This document shows, piece after piece, positions 52,832-61,693 of a DNA stretch of 64,000 nucleotides (within the stretch, counting starts at the first letter, position 1; every line of letters begins with the position of its first letter). Below the pieces are notes generated by a model that saw only the letters and a list, made by a program, of their open reading frames with translations, did not search any database and had not been told where the DNA came from. Position numbers and translations under genes: made by a program. This DNA comes from Halosimplex rubrum (GTDB taxonomy: Archaea; Halobacteriota; Halobacteria; Halobacteriales; Haloarculaceae). The stretch spans positions 1,550,001-1,614,000 of the forward strand of contig NZ_CP058910.1 in NCBI RefSeq assembly GCF_013415885.1. The letters run 5' to 3'.

Positions 52832-54112
52832 TCAGATGTCTCCGTTGACGATGTCGCGAACTCGCTGACGGTCGAACAGACGGTGCTCTTCCGGAACGTC
52901 GGGAAACGACTCAGCGTCGAACGCGCCGAACGCCTCCGGGTAGAGCTGCTGAGCCAACAGCTCCGTCTGCAGCAGGTTCACCAAGGGCCCCTGCGAGCCG
53001 AACGCGCCGGGATAGACGTTGCCCTGCTGCACTGCCGTGAGCTGGCTCCCGACGGAGTCGGCTTCGAGCGGTGCGACGTACTGCTCGCGGAACGCCTCGG
53101 CGGAGAAGCCGTCGCCGTCGCCGGTCGTCCCGATCCCCCAGTGGAAGACGAGTATCTCCGGGTCCACTTCGAGGAGTTGTTCGTAGTCGATCGTCCCGGC
53201 CTCGACCAGATCCGCGGGGAACGCGCTGTCGACATCGAGATCCCGGTACGGTTTCATCTCGACGCCCTCAACCCGTGTGTCCATCGGGTAGAACGTCCCC
53301 TCGTTCGGGTTCGACGCGCTGTTGACGAGCCCGACCTCAGGGCGCTCCGGGGCGGGCGGGAGCCGGGAGTCGATCTCCGCCTGCACCGAATCGTGGACCG
53401 CTGCGAGCGCCTCGTAGCGCTCGCGCTCCTGGAACAGGTCGGCGAGGCGTTCGAGCGCCTCGTACAGCGAGTAAAGCCGGTAGTCGTGGAACTCCCGGCG
53501 GCGGAGGATATTGTTGCCGAAGAACGGCGCGACGTTCTCCCGGATCTCGGCGGTGTCCTCCCGACTCCACGTGTCGTCCCATCCGGTCTTGTGGAGATAG
53601 TTGGGGTCCATCAGGATCACGTCCGGATCCTGCTCGTAGAAGACCTCCTTGTCCCAGTTCGTGGCCGAGAGTGACTCGGTTTCCGAGAGCGCCGGGACGT
53701 CGAGGCCGAACGGTTCGAACAGGAACCCCGGGATCATGTTCGTGGCGGTCAGGAACCCCTCGCGGTGGCCGAGCGCGAACGCCATGTCCGCCCACTCGCC
53801 GTTGTTGACGATGTACGTCTCCGGTACCTCGTCGAACGACAGGCAGCCGACGGGTTCGATGCAGGCCTCGTAGCCGCCGGTCGTCGTCGGCTCCGCCGTC
53901 GTGGACGGCGCCGCCGTCTCGGAGTCGGAACCGGTGGACGCCGTCGGCGTCTCGGTCGGCGTAGCGGTGGAACCGCGCTCCGCGCCGTCGGTCGGCGTGG
54001 ACTCGCCGCCCGAACAGCCCGCGAGCAGGCCGCCGCCGACGATCGCGGCGCCGTAGGTCAGGTAGTCTCGCCGTGTCGATGCCTCGGTCGTGTCGGTGTC
54101 GTCGTCGCTCAT
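52832..54112 (-). CDS. ferric-siderophore ABC substrate-binding lipoprotein (paralog 2)
   Basis: 426 residues. TRRDYLTYGAAIVGGGLLAG then C (lipobox). The fold is the same as paralog 1: GCLSFDEVPETYIVNNGEWA, ILMDPNYLHKTGWDDTWSRE, YRLYSLYEALERLADLFQER, and the end HRLFDRQRVRDIVNGDI. It lies between paralogs 1 and 3 with 2-bp gaps. Gene duplication in tandem is evident; each copy may bind a different siderophore or heme-like ligand. Confidence 0.85.
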   Translation of the reverse strand: MSDDDTDTTEASTRRDYLTYGAAIVGGGLLAGCSGGESTPTDGAERGSTATPTETPTASTGSDSETAAPSTTAEPTTTGGYEACIEPVGCLSFDEVPETYIVNNGEWADMAFALGHREGFLTATNMIPGFLFEPFGLDVPALSETESLSATNWDKEVFYEQDPDVILMDPNYLHKTGWDDTWSREDTAEIRENVAPFFGNNILRRREFHDYRLYSLYEALERLADLFQERERYEALAAVHDSVQAEIDSRLPPAPERPEVGLVNSASNPNEGTFYPMDTRVEGVEMKPYRDLDVDSAFPADLVEAGTIDYEQLLEVDPEILVFHWGIGTTGDGDGFSAEAFREQYVAPLEADSVGSQLTAVQQGNVYPGAFGSQGPLVNLLQTELLAQQLYPEAFGAFDAESFPDVPEEHRLFDRQRVRDIVNGDI

Positions 54113-54114
54113 GG

Positions 54115-55428
54115 TCAGATATCTCCGTTGACGATGTCCGCGAGCCGCCCGCGGTCGAACAGCTGTTCGCTCTCCGAGAGCTCTCCGTATCCGGGATAGG
54201 TGCCGAATTCGTCGGGGTAGAGTTGCTTGGCGGCCATCTCCGTCTGGAACATGTTGATGATCGGGCCCTGATACGGGGTGCCGCCGACGTACAGGTCGCC
54301 GTTTTCGACCGCGGTCACCTGGCTCCCGACGGGGTGGTCCGACAGCACCTCCCGCTGCTGTTGAATGTAGTTCTCACCCTGGAAATCGCGATACGTGACG
54401 CCGAAGTTGAAGATGATGACGTCCGGGTCGTACTCGAGGAGCCCCTCGTAATCCACGATCACGGAGGATTGGCCGTCGTAGGCGCCTTCGAACGCGTCGA
54501 CGACGTTCAGGTCGCGGTACTGTTTCTTCCCCCAGGTCTTCTCGACCGCCGATTTCGGGTTGTAGACGACCCATCCGTCGCGGTTCTCCGGGTTGTACTG
54601 TCCGTTCACCAGCGCCAGCGACCGGCGCTCGCTTTCGGGGGGGACACGCGAGCGAACGTCGTCGACGAACGGCTCGTAGAGGTCCAACAGCGCCTCGCCG
54701 CGCTCTTGCTCGCCGAACAGGGCGGCGTATTCCGGGATGTACTCGGGCAGGGAGAGGTAGGGGTACGGCTCGCCGTCGGGCCAGTGGGTCCAGCCCCCGA
54801 AGCGCTTGCGTCGGCTCTCGTTGCCGAACCAGGGAGCGACGTTCTCCCGGATCTCTCGGGCCTCGCCGCGCTCGAGCCCGTAGATCGCGATGAGGGGGTT
54901 CGGATCGAACGCTATCAGGTCCGGGTCGAGTTCGTACAGCACCTCGAGGTCGGTGTCGCGGTCCGAAGTCGTGAACTTGGCGAGGTCGTCGGTCGCGGGC
55001 GCCGAGACGCCGTCGAGGAAGTCGTAGAACCCCGTGTACCAGAACTGCGGGTCGGCCATCCCGACGGCACCGTCGGCCTGCCCGAGCGCGGTCAACACGT
55101 CCGCGCTGAACCCGAGGCCGCCCACCCACGAGGACGGCGGCTCGTCGAGCGTGAGTTCCCCGACCGGTGGCATCGTCGCCGTGTAGGACTCCGGTTGCGT
55201 GGGTGTCTCGGTCGACGACTCGGTCGCCGTCGCGGTCTCCGTCGGGTCCGACGCCTCGGTCGGCGTCGGCGTCTCCGTCGGCGTGTCCGCGTCCGTCGAC
55301 CCCGCACTGTCGCCGGATCCGCCGCCGCTCGCACAGCCGGCGAGCAGTCCGCCGGCGACGATCGCGCCGCCGTAGGTCAGGTAGCCTCTGCGCGTTGGTC
55401 CCTCGTCTGCAGGGTCGTCTCTCGACAT
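54115..55428 (-). CDS. ferric-siderophore ABC substrate-binding lipoprotein (paralog 3)
   Basis: 437 residues. TRRGYLTYGGAIVAGGLLAG then CASGG. Conserved ELTLDEPPSSWVGGLGFSAD, IAIYGLERGEAREIRENVAP, FDRGRLADIVNGDI. It is the first gene after the double iron box, leaderless, so it heads the transcript of paralogs 3-2-1 and the DUF7260 gene. The permease stop is about 90 bp upstream. Confidence 0.85.
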   Translation of the reverse strand: MSRDDPADEGPTRRGYLTYGGAIVAGGLLAGCASGGGSGDSAGSTDADTPTETPTPTEASDPTETATATESSTETPTQPESYTATMPPVGELTLDEPPSSWVGGLGFSADVLTALGQADGAVGMADPQFWYTGFYDFLDGVSAPATDDLAKFTTSDRDTDLEVLYELDPDLIAFDPNPLIAIYGLERGEAREIRENVAPWFGNESRRKRFGGWTHWPDGEPYPYLSLPEYIPEYAALFGEQERGEALLDLYEPFVDDVRSRVPPESERRSLALVNGQYNPENRDGWVVYNPKSAVEKTWGKKQYRDLNVVDAFEGAYDGQSSVIVDYEGLLEYDPDVIIFNFGVTYRDFQGENYIQQQREVLSDHPVGSQVTAVENGDLYVGGTPYQGPIINMFQTEMAAKQLYPDEFGTYPGYGELSESEQLFDRGRLADIVNGDI

Positions 55429-55432
55429 ATGT

Positions 55433-55484
55433 TTTAGGCTCGCCTAAAACCATATAGTCGCTTCGGTATTTAGGCCGACCTAAA
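55433..55484. promoter_or_regulatory. double iron box around the paralog-3 promoter
   Basis: Two palindromes: TTTAGGCTCGCCTAAA at 55433-55448 (perfect; extended arms GTTT/AAAC) and TTTAGGCCGACCTAAA at 55469-55484. Between them is a TATA-like ACTATATGG (minus strand, 55451-55459), about 27 bp from ATG 55428. One box covers the start site and the other the upstream BRE region, as for a repressor. Confidence 0.85.
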
Positions 55485-55519
55485 ATTAGGGCCGGCAGTG
55501 GCGAGCGGTGCGTCGGCCC

Positions 55520-56695
55520 TCAGATCTCGCCCATCCGCTCCTGTTTGCGCATCAGATACAGGAAGTACGGGCCGCCGAGCAGGCCGGTGACGATGCCGAC
55601 GGGCATCTGGCCGCCGCTACCCAGCAGTACCGCCAAGCCGAGTCGGGCGCCCACGTCGGCGGCGACCATCAGCGCGGGGCCGGCGAAGACGCAGCCGACG
55701 ACGAGCCTGCGGTAGTCGCTGCCGACGACGTTGCGGACCATGTGGGGGACGATCAAGCCGACGAAGCCGACGATGCCGGCGACGGCGATGCTCGCCGCGG
55801 CGGCCAGCACCGCGACGCCCGACAGCGCGAAGCGGATCTTCTCGACGTTCATCCCGAGCGACGAGGCGGTGTCCTCGCCCAGCAGGAGGACGTTGAGCTG
55901 GCGGGCGCTGGCGAGCGCGAGGACGAGCGCCAGCCCCGTCCACGGCAGGGCCATCCGCACCTGTTCCCAGTCGGTCCCCGTCAGCGAGCCGGTCGTCCAG
56001 GCGATGGCCGACTGGACCACGCCGATGTCGTCGGCGAAGAAGAAGAGTCCGGTCTGGAGGCTGCTGAAGACGGTGCCGACGATGACGCCCGCCAGCACCA
56101 GCCGCACCGGCGAGGTGCCGTTCTTCCAGGCGATGACGTAGACGATCAGGAACGCGGTGATCCCGCCCAGTGCGGCGATCACCGGCAGTAGCGACGAGAT
56201 CCCCAACACGAGCGTCCCGAAGACGTAGGGGATCACGAGCGTCACGCCCGAGAAGACCACGAGCACGAGCAGGATCATCAGCCCCGCGCCCGAGGAGACG
56301 CCGAGGATGAACGGGCTCGCGAGTTCGTTCCGGGTGACGGCCTGGAAGATGGCGCCCGAGACGGCGAGGTTCGCGCCGACGAGGGCGGCGACCAGCACCC
56401 GCGGGAGACGGATGTTCCAGACGATGAGGCTGCGCTGGTTCATCTCCGGTAGCTCCGTCCCCAGCAGGAACGCCCGCCAGGCTTCGGCGTTGAACAGCAC
56501 GTTCGGCTCGAACACGGCCCCCCACGCCTCGACGAGCGTCATCGAGTAGGCACCGTAGCTGACCTGGACCAGCCCGCCGGCGACGACAACCGCGAGACTC
56601 CCGAGCACGACCGACCACAGCGAGCCCGAGAGCCAGTCGGTCACCCGGCGCCGGCGCGAGAGTCGCTCGGTCGCGTTCGCGGATTCGCTCGCCAT
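55520..56695 (-). CDS. FecCD-family siderophore ABC permease
   Basis: 391 residues from ATG 56695. Multi-span protein with family motifs: MNQRSLIVWNIRLPRVLVAA, GANLAVSGAIFQAVTRNELA, PFILGVSSGAGLMILL, LMLGEDTASSLGM-like segment (LLLGEDTASSLGMNVEKIR), and IVGFVGLIVPHMVRNVVG. It moves ferric siderophore or vitamin B12 using a separate ATPase, which is not in this window. It shares an operon with the flavoprotein gene (2-bp gap) and paralog 4. Confidence 0.93.
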   Translation of the reverse strand: MASESANATERLSRRRRVTDWLSGSLWSVVLGSLAVVVAGGLVQVSYGAYSMTLVEAWGAVFEPNVLFNAEAWRAFLLGTELPEMNQRSLIVWNIRLPRVLVAALVGANLAVSGAIFQAVTRNELASPFILGVSSGAGLMILLVLVVFSGVTLVIPYVFGTLVLGISSLLPVIAALGGITAFLIVYVIAWKNGTSPVRLVLAGVIVGTVFSSLQTGLFFFADDIGVVQSAIAWTTGSLTGTDWEQVRMALPWTGLALVLALASARQLNVLLLGEDTASSLGMNVEKIRFALSGVAVLAAAASIAVAGIVGFVGLIVPHMVRNVVGSDYRRLVVGCVFAGPALMVAADVGARLGLAVLLGSGGQMPVGIVTGLLGGPYFLYLMRKQERMGEI

Positions 56696-56697
56696 CC

Positions 56698-57684
56698 TCA
56701 CTCGCCCGCCTCCGCGGACCGCCCGTCGGCTTCGATGTCGCGGGCGCGTTCGCGGATCGATTCGTCGGCGACGTGGTCGAGCAGCGTCTCGTCGTCCACC
56801 GCTGTGGCCACCCGTTCGGCGTCCAGGTGACCCGCGAGCGTCTCCTGTCCGGTCGCCGTCCGCGTATCGATCTCCCCGTCCGAGACGTACGACGACAGCG
56901 AGTCGTCGATGCTCGCTTCGCGCACGCGCCGGAACCGGTCGGCGTCGGGGTCGACCGGCGCCTCCTCGGCGTAGTGGTCGTCGAACCACTCGACCCACTG
57001 GTCGCGGTCGGCCCACTCGTCGTCGAGTTCGGCCTCGCGGCGCACCCAGTCGACGCCGTCGGCGACCGCCTCCCACCAGCCGTCGTCGATCCGGGCGTCG
57101 GCGATGACCCGGTGTGCGACCCGCGCCCCCCGACCGGCGGCGATGATCGCCTGGTCGTCCTCCTCGGAGGGCGTGGCGACGTACAGCCGCTCGACCGGCG
57201 TCGTCCCGTCGTGGTCGGCGTACGCTTTGTCGAAGTGTTCGTGTTCCTCGTCGCCGTGGTCGTGGGTCTCGAACATCGCCGCGTCGTCGTCGAGCCCGCG
57301 CATGTACTCGCCGTCGTAGCGCGTGGCGGCCACGACTCGACGGGCGGTGACGGGCTCGCCCTCCTGGGGCGTGACGCGGAACCCGTCCCCGTCGTCGGTC
57401 CGGTCGACCGATTCGACCAGATCCGGGACGATCGTACAGCCCGCTCGCTCGGCGTGGTCGTGCATCAGGTCGTACAGCGTCTCGATGTCAATACCCTCGG
57501 GGAAGCCGAGGTAGTTCTCGAGGTAGGCACACCGCTGGAGCGAGGAGCGGCCGCGGTCGTAGACGACCGTGTCGAGCCCCTCGCGGGCGCAGAACACGCC
57601 CGCCGAGCAGCCCGCCGGCCCGCCGCCGACGACGACCACGTCATGGTCGTGCTCGCGTGTCGGTTCGGGTTCTGTTTCGGTCAT
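56698..57684 (-). CDS. thioredoxin-reductase-like flavoprotein of the siderophore operon
   Basis: 328 residues. FAD motif VVVVGGGPAGCSAGVFCARE near 17-36, and RSSLQRCAYLENYLGFPEGI, as in TrxR-like enzymes. However, the CxxC redox pair is not seen and the second NAD(P) dinucleotide fold is replaced by a charged region with a His/Asp/Glu stretch (FETHDHGDEEHEHFDKAYAD). Sandwiched between binding-protein paralog 4 and the permease with 2-bp gaps, it may reduce or release iron from siderophores. That is inference. Confidence 0.75.
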   Translation of the reverse strand: MTETEPEPTREHDHDVVVVGGGPAGCSAGVFCAREGLDTVVYDRGRSSLQRCAYLENYLGFPEGIDIETLYDLMHDHAERAGCTIVPDLVESVDRTDDGDGFRVTPQEGEPVTARRVVAATRYDGEYMRGLDDDAAMFETHDHGDEEHEHFDKAYADHDGTTPVERLYVATPSEEDDQAIIAAGRGARVAHRVIADARIDDGWWEAVADGVDWVRREAELDDEWADRDQWVEWFDDHYAEEAPVDPDADRFRRVREASIDDSLSSYVSDGEIDTRTATGQETLAGHLDAERVATAVDDETLLDHVADESIRERARDIEADGRSAEAGE

Positions 57685-57686
57685 AG

Positions 57687-58931
57687 TCAGATGTCTCCGT
57701 TGACGATGTCCGCCACGCGCCCGCGGTCGAACAGCTGCTCGCCGCCGAACTCGTCGGCGTACAGCCCCTGTGCCGCTCGTTCGAGCTGGAAGAGGTGGAT
57801 GATCGGTCCCTGGTAGGTCAGGCCGCCGTAGACGACGCGGTCGTCCTGGACGGCCGTCAGCTGGCTCGCGACGTCGTGGTCTTCGAGGTGCGAGACGATG
57901 TCGCGCCGGAAGTCCTCGTCGCTGGTCTCGCCGCTGATCCTGACGGCCAGGGCGTCGGGGTCGATCTCCAGCAGCGTCTCGAAGTCGACGGTGTTGCCGC
58001 CGGCCTGGGCGTCGGTGACGCCGTGTTTCGCCAGCGCGTCGCCGACCTCGAGGTCGTTCCAGTGTTTCGACTGGGTCCCCGAGCCGACGAGGTAGGGGTA
58101 GAACGACTCCGGGGGACTCCCCGCGGGATAGAGGATCGCGATGTCGGGCGTCTCCTCGGGGAGCCGCCGCTCCACGTCGGCGATCACCTCGTCGTGATAC
58201 GCCGCGAACGCCTCGTAGCGGTCCCGTTTCCGGAACGCCGCCGCGAGCTTCTCGAAGGCCTCGTACAGCGAGTAGTAGCCGTAGTCGTGCCAGCCGTAGA
58301 CGCGCGAGAACACCGTGTTCCCGAAGAAGGGCGCGACGCTCTCGCCGATCTCGTCGACGTCGCCCTCGTTCCAGCCGAGCCGGTTGACCATGAAGTTCGG
58401 GTCGACGACGTGGAGGTCGGCGTCGAGTTCGTAGAAGATCTCCTTGCCGGTGCCGTCCTGCCAGAGCTGCGCGAGGCCGCTCTTGTCGACGGAGACGCCC
58501 GGCAGTTCCTCGTAGAGGTGCGTCCCGAAGCGGGCCTTGACGCCGACGGCCGCCAGGCCGTCCCCCTCGCCGAGCGCGACGCCCATGTCAGCCCAGTCGG
58601 CCGTGTACGGGAGCCACGTCTCGGGCGGTGACTCGAACTCGACGGTTCCCACGGGTTCCATCGTCACCGAGTAGGGCCCGTTCGCCGCGGTCGCCGTCGG
58701 CGTATCGCTCGCCACGGGCTCGCTCGTCTCCGTCAGCGCGTCGGTCGCCGCGCTCGTCGCCGTCGGGGTGGCCGTCGGCTCGCTCGTCTGGGGGGGCTCG
58801 TCGCCCGCGGCCGACTCGGTCGGGTCGCCGTCGCTCGCACAGCCGGCGAGCAGGCTGCCGGCGACGATCGCGCCGCCGTATTTCACGTACTCGCGCCGCG
58901 TCGGTGCCTCGTCGTCAGCATTGTTTGGCAT
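57687..58931 (-). CDS. ferric-siderophore ABC substrate-binding lipoprotein (paralog 4)
   Basis: 414 residues from ATG 58931; the frame extending to 59066 is not coding. TRREYVKYGGAIVAGSLLAG then CASDG. Conserved TVEFESPPETWLPYTADWAD, HVVDPNFMVNRLGWNEGDVD, YYSLYEAFEKLAAAF and LFDRGRVADIVNGDI. It is first in the operon with the flavoprotein and permease, under a double iron-box promoter. Confidence 0.85.
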   Translation of the reverse strand: MPNNADDEAPTRREYVKYGGAIVAGSLLAGCASDGDPTESAAGDEPPQTSEPTATPTATSAATDALTETSEPVASDTPTATAANGPYSVTMEPVGTVEFESPPETWLPYTADWADMGVALGEGDGLAAVGVKARFGTHLYEELPGVSVDKSGLAQLWQDGTGKEIFYELDADLHVVDPNFMVNRLGWNEGDVDEIGESVAPFFGNTVFSRVYGWHDYGYYSLYEAFEKLAAAFRKRDRYEAFAAYHDEVIADVERRLPEETPDIAILYPAGSPPESFYPYLVGSGTQSKHWNDLEVGDALAKHGVTDAQAGGNTVDFETLLEIDPDALAVRISGETSDEDFRRDIVSHLEDHDVASQLTAVQDDRVVYGGLTYQGPIIHLFQLERAAQGLYADEFGGEQLFDRGRVADIVNGDI

Positions 58932-58934
58932 GTT

Positions 58935-58987
58935 TTTAGGCTCGCCAAAATCGTATATATGACTTCCGGAATTTAGGCGAGCCAAAA
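58935..58987. promoter_or_regulatory. double iron box around the paralog-4 promoter
   Basis: TTTAGGCTCGCCAAAA at 58935-58950 and TTTAGGCGAGCCAAAA at 58972-58987, both with the same one-base deviation in the second half site. A TATA-like CGTATATATG (58952-58961) lies between, about 25 bp from ATG 58931; the arrangement copies that before paralog 3. Confidence 0.8.
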
Positions 58988-58993
58988 ACCGGA

Positions 58994-60010
58994 TCAGCGG
59001 GGGGCGCCGCAACGCGGACACATCGGTGGTCCCTGATCGGGTAGTTCGAGGCCGCAGTGGGGGCACTCGCCGTCGGCATCCGGCGACCGCATCGCTTCGA
59101 CGGCCGGTTCGGTCGTCTCCCGTATCGATTCGAGCGTGCCGACCGCTTCGGCCGTCGACGCCTCGACGGGGGAGTCCTCCCCGTGGACGCGGGCCGCGAG
59201 GGCGTGCATCCGCCGGGCGGCGAATTCGTCACCGTCGTCCTCGTCGGCGTCCGCCGGCTCCGGGATGGCCGGGAGCGACGCGTCGGCGTCGGCCGCGACG
59301 AGCGACGCCAGCGCCTCCGTTGCGCGCCCGCGAACGTGCGAATCGGAGTCGTCCAGCCGCGCGACCAGGGGGCCGCTCGCGGCTTCCAATCGCTCCGGGT
59401 GCGTCGATCCGACGGCGGCCAGCGCCGTACAGAGGTGATATCTGACGAACTCGCTGTCGTCGTCGAGGTGTTCGGCGAGGCGTCCGACCAGGTGGCGGAG
59501 CCGGTCGGGGTCGCCCAGCGCCACGAACGCCAGCGCCTTGGCGAGTTTCTCGGTGACCTCCGGTTCGTCGAACGCCAGCCCGATCCGCAGGTCAGCCAGC
59601 ACGTCCGGCGAGGCGACCGCGTCGGGGTGCTCCAGGGCGACGTAGCCGAGCGCTTCGGCCGACCGCGCCCGGACGTAGTAGAACTCGTCGTCGTCGGCCA
59701 GCCGGTCGGCCAGCGCCTCGACGACCGGGACGACGGCCGCCGGTTCGGCGCCGGCGACCGCGACCAACAGCTTCGCGGTCGTCAGCCGGACCGGCCGTTC
59801 CTCGTCGGTCAGGAACGGCGCCAGCGCCGCGGCGAGCCCGTCGAACCGACCGGGTCGTTCGTCGGCCAGCGCCCGCAGCTCCCGGAGTGCGTCCGTCCGC
59901 CGTTCGGCCGGTGCCGTCCCGAGCGCGTCCAGCGACGCCCGCGCGTCTTCGGTCGCACCGTCCTCGGTCGCCTCCACGACGCGGTCGGCCGCCGCCGAGT
60001 CCTCGTTCAT
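58994..60010 (-). CDS. HEAT-repeat protein with C-terminal zinc ribbon
   Basis: 338 residues. At least five HEAT/PBS-type helical repeats (e.g. RLTTAKLLVAVAGAEPAAVV; VRARSAEALGYVALEHPDAV; VRYHLCTALAAVGSTHPERL; VRGRATEALASLVAADADAS). The end carries CPHCGLELPDQGPPMCPRC, a four-Cys ribbon. It is probably an adaptor or regulatory scaffold, not an enzyme. It ends 6 bp before the outer iron box of paralog 4. The next upstream boxes are about 94 bp beyond its start. Confidence 0.8.
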   Translation of the reverse strand: MNEDSAAADRVVEATEDGATEDARASLDALGTAPAERRTDALRELRALADERPGRFDGLAAALAPFLTDEERPVRLTTAKLLVAVAGAEPAAVVPVVEALADRLADDDEFYYVRARSAEALGYVALEHPDAVASPDVLADLRIGLAFDEPEVTEKLAKALAFVALGDPDRLRHLVGRLAEHLDDDSEFVRYHLCTALAAVGSTHPERLEAASGPLVARLDDSDSHVRGRATEALASLVAADADASLPAIPEPADADEDDGDEFAARRMHALAARVHGEDSPVEASTAEAVGTLESIRETTEPAVEAMRSPDADGECPHCGLELPDQGPPMCPRCGAPR

Positions 60011-60103
60011 CCTTCACGTCCCGTATCGCGGGAGGCCCACAAACCGCTTGCGCTCGCCGCGCACCCCTTCGACTCCCGGACCCCCGCTCGTCGCTCACCG
60101 CGT

Positions 60104-60206
60104 TTTAGGCCGGGCGAAAAATACCAGACAGGAGTGCAGAATTTTGGCACGCCCAAAAATATTCGCGATATGGCGCGCTACGACGGCGATTTTAGGCACT
60201 CCTAAA
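60104..60206. promoter_or_regulatory. iron-box cluster upstream of the NifU-like gene
   Basis: Three sites: a weak TTTAGGCCGGGCGAAA at 60104-60119, TTTTGGCACGCCCAAA at 60142-60157, and TTTAGGCACTCCTAAA at 60191-60206. The last lies just upstream of the TATA-like GATTTATGATATG (60213-60225), 28 bp before ATG 60247. The region also serves the divergent HEAT-protein gene. Confidence 0.7.
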
Positions 60207-60246
60207 CACACAGATTTATGATATGTGGGGTCGAAGGTGGACGTGT

Positions 60247-60573
60247 ATGAGCGCCGAAGGACTCGAACGGCAGACGCGGAACTACCTCAGCAACAACGTC
60301 CCGCAGATCCAGCAGCACGGCGGTAACTTCGAAGTGCGCGACGTCGACGAGGCGTCGGGGTCGGCGACGGTCGCCATCGGCGGGGCCTGCTCGGGCTGTG
60401 GCATCGCGCCGATGACGATGAAGGCCATCGAGGAGCGCCTCCCCGAGAGCGTCGACGGCCTCGACGACGTGGAGGTCGTCCGGTCGGGTGGCCCGCGGGC
60501 CGCCGTGATGCCCTCGAAGACCGACGAGATGGACGAGATGGACGAGTACGAGGACTACAGCCCGCCGTTCTGA
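60247..60573 (+). CDS. NifU-like Fe-S scaffold protein
   Basis: 108 residues from ATG 60247. NifU C-terminal-type domain: NVPQIQQHGGNFEVRDVDEA, GACSGCGIAPMTMKAIEERL with the CxxC that binds a transient cluster, then an acidic Met-rich tail (DEMDEMDEYEDYSPPF). It acts as a scaffold or carrier for Fe-S clusters. It sits behind iron boxes, so Fe-S assembly here is probably coupled to iron status. Leaderless or with a very short leader. Confidence 0.9.
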   Translation: MSAEGLERQTRNYLSNNVPQIQQHGGNFEVRDVDEASGSATVAIGGACSGCGIAPMTMKAIEERLPESVDGLDDVEVVRSGGPRAAVMPSKTDEMDEMDEYEDYSPPF

Positions 60574-60884
60574 GCGGCCCCGTGGCCGCCGTGAGACCGA
60601 CGGACGCCACTCGTCGGTCGTCATCTCGACCGCTCCGACGCCGTTCGGTATCCCGTCGGGTGGCTCGCTCGGAAGCGCCAGTCCGAGGCGGGGACGTCGA
60701 GATCTGTTCGTCGGCTTCGGTTGCGATCCCTGCAACCGAAGTTGAGAGACCTCGTCTTCGCTCTCTTCTATCTCATCAATTGTCTCGCTAAAAGGGCGTC
60801 ATAGAACGGTTCGCAAGGCGGTTGGTTTCAGAGCTATCGGTTGTGAATCATCCGCCCAGTGGGAGTGCGAACTGAGCGTTTTAG
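60574..60884. other. non-coding gap with a hairpin
   Basis: No supported gene. A 10-bp perfect inverted repeat CTTCGGTTGC-N7-GCAACCGAAG occurs at 60715-60741, too far (about 140 bp) from the NifU-like gene to be its obvious terminator. AT content rises after 60800. Confidence 0.5.
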
Positions 60885-61690
60885 TCAAAATACTATGTCA
60901 TTGTAGACTGAATTGACAGCGACCGTGGTCATCGACCGGAACTCCGCGGATTCGTGGAGTTCGTCGCCGTCGGTGTCGGGGCTCAGCGGGTCGGTCTCGA
61001 ACTTCGCGAACTCCCCGTCGACCTGGGTGGGAATGCCCTGGAACTCCTTGAGGTCGGGGAACCCCTCCTGGTCTGAATCCTCCGTCTCGTACTTTGAACC
61101 AGCCGCGTCGCCAGCGTCCCGGCGATGGCGTACCGCACGTCATCACTCGGGTCAGTATGTGCCTGGAACTTCTCGGCGTCGTCGGAGATCACGCCGTCGT
61201 CGGAGTCTTTCTTGCGCGGGTTCGAGTCGACGTGGACCGAGCCGTTGGCCTCGTTGGTCGCGTAGCGATACGCCTGCCCGCTGCGGTTGATCGTCGGGAC
61301 CGTCCAGCTCTCTGTCTCCGTGTCGTTGAGCAGATTGTCGCAGTGTCAAAGTAAAGCGGTTCGATGAAGTGATTGACGGGCGTGTTGCCATTCGTCCCCT
61401 TCCCTGCCGATTTGGAGCACGGGACCGATCTCACGGACCGCGGTTTTGCGCGCGACCGCCTGGGTGGCCTCGAGGGGCTGATCCCAAGGCGCTGCCGTGG
61501 CACGGGTGCAGTATCGAGGCCGTGGGTAAGGACGTTGATGTAGAGCGTGTCGTCGCGGCCGTCACCCTAGGCCCGGTGCTCGCTTTGACCGGGATAGAGA
61601 TTTTCCCACCTCGGTGCCGGATCGTTCGAGACGTTCCCGACGAACATGTACAGCCCGTCGGTCTCGCTGAATTCTTGGCCGAATCAGAGT
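60885..61690 (-). pseudogene. decayed calcium-repeat secreted protein
   Basis: Minus-strand fragments read well only if frames are switched. First comes FGQEFSETDGLYMFVGNVSN, ending at an in-frame TAG near GQSEHRA. Then RKTAVREIGPVLQIGREGDE in another frame, then NDTETESWTVPTINRSGQAY up to DDVRYAIAGTL, then KYETEDSDQEGFPDLKEFQG and FETDPLSPDTDGDELHESAE in the next frame. The last parts are thrombospondin-type-3-like Asp repeats, as in the neighbouring 515-residue protein. At least one stop and two frameshifts are needed, so this is a dead gene. Confidence 0.7.
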
Positions 61691-61693
61691 AGA

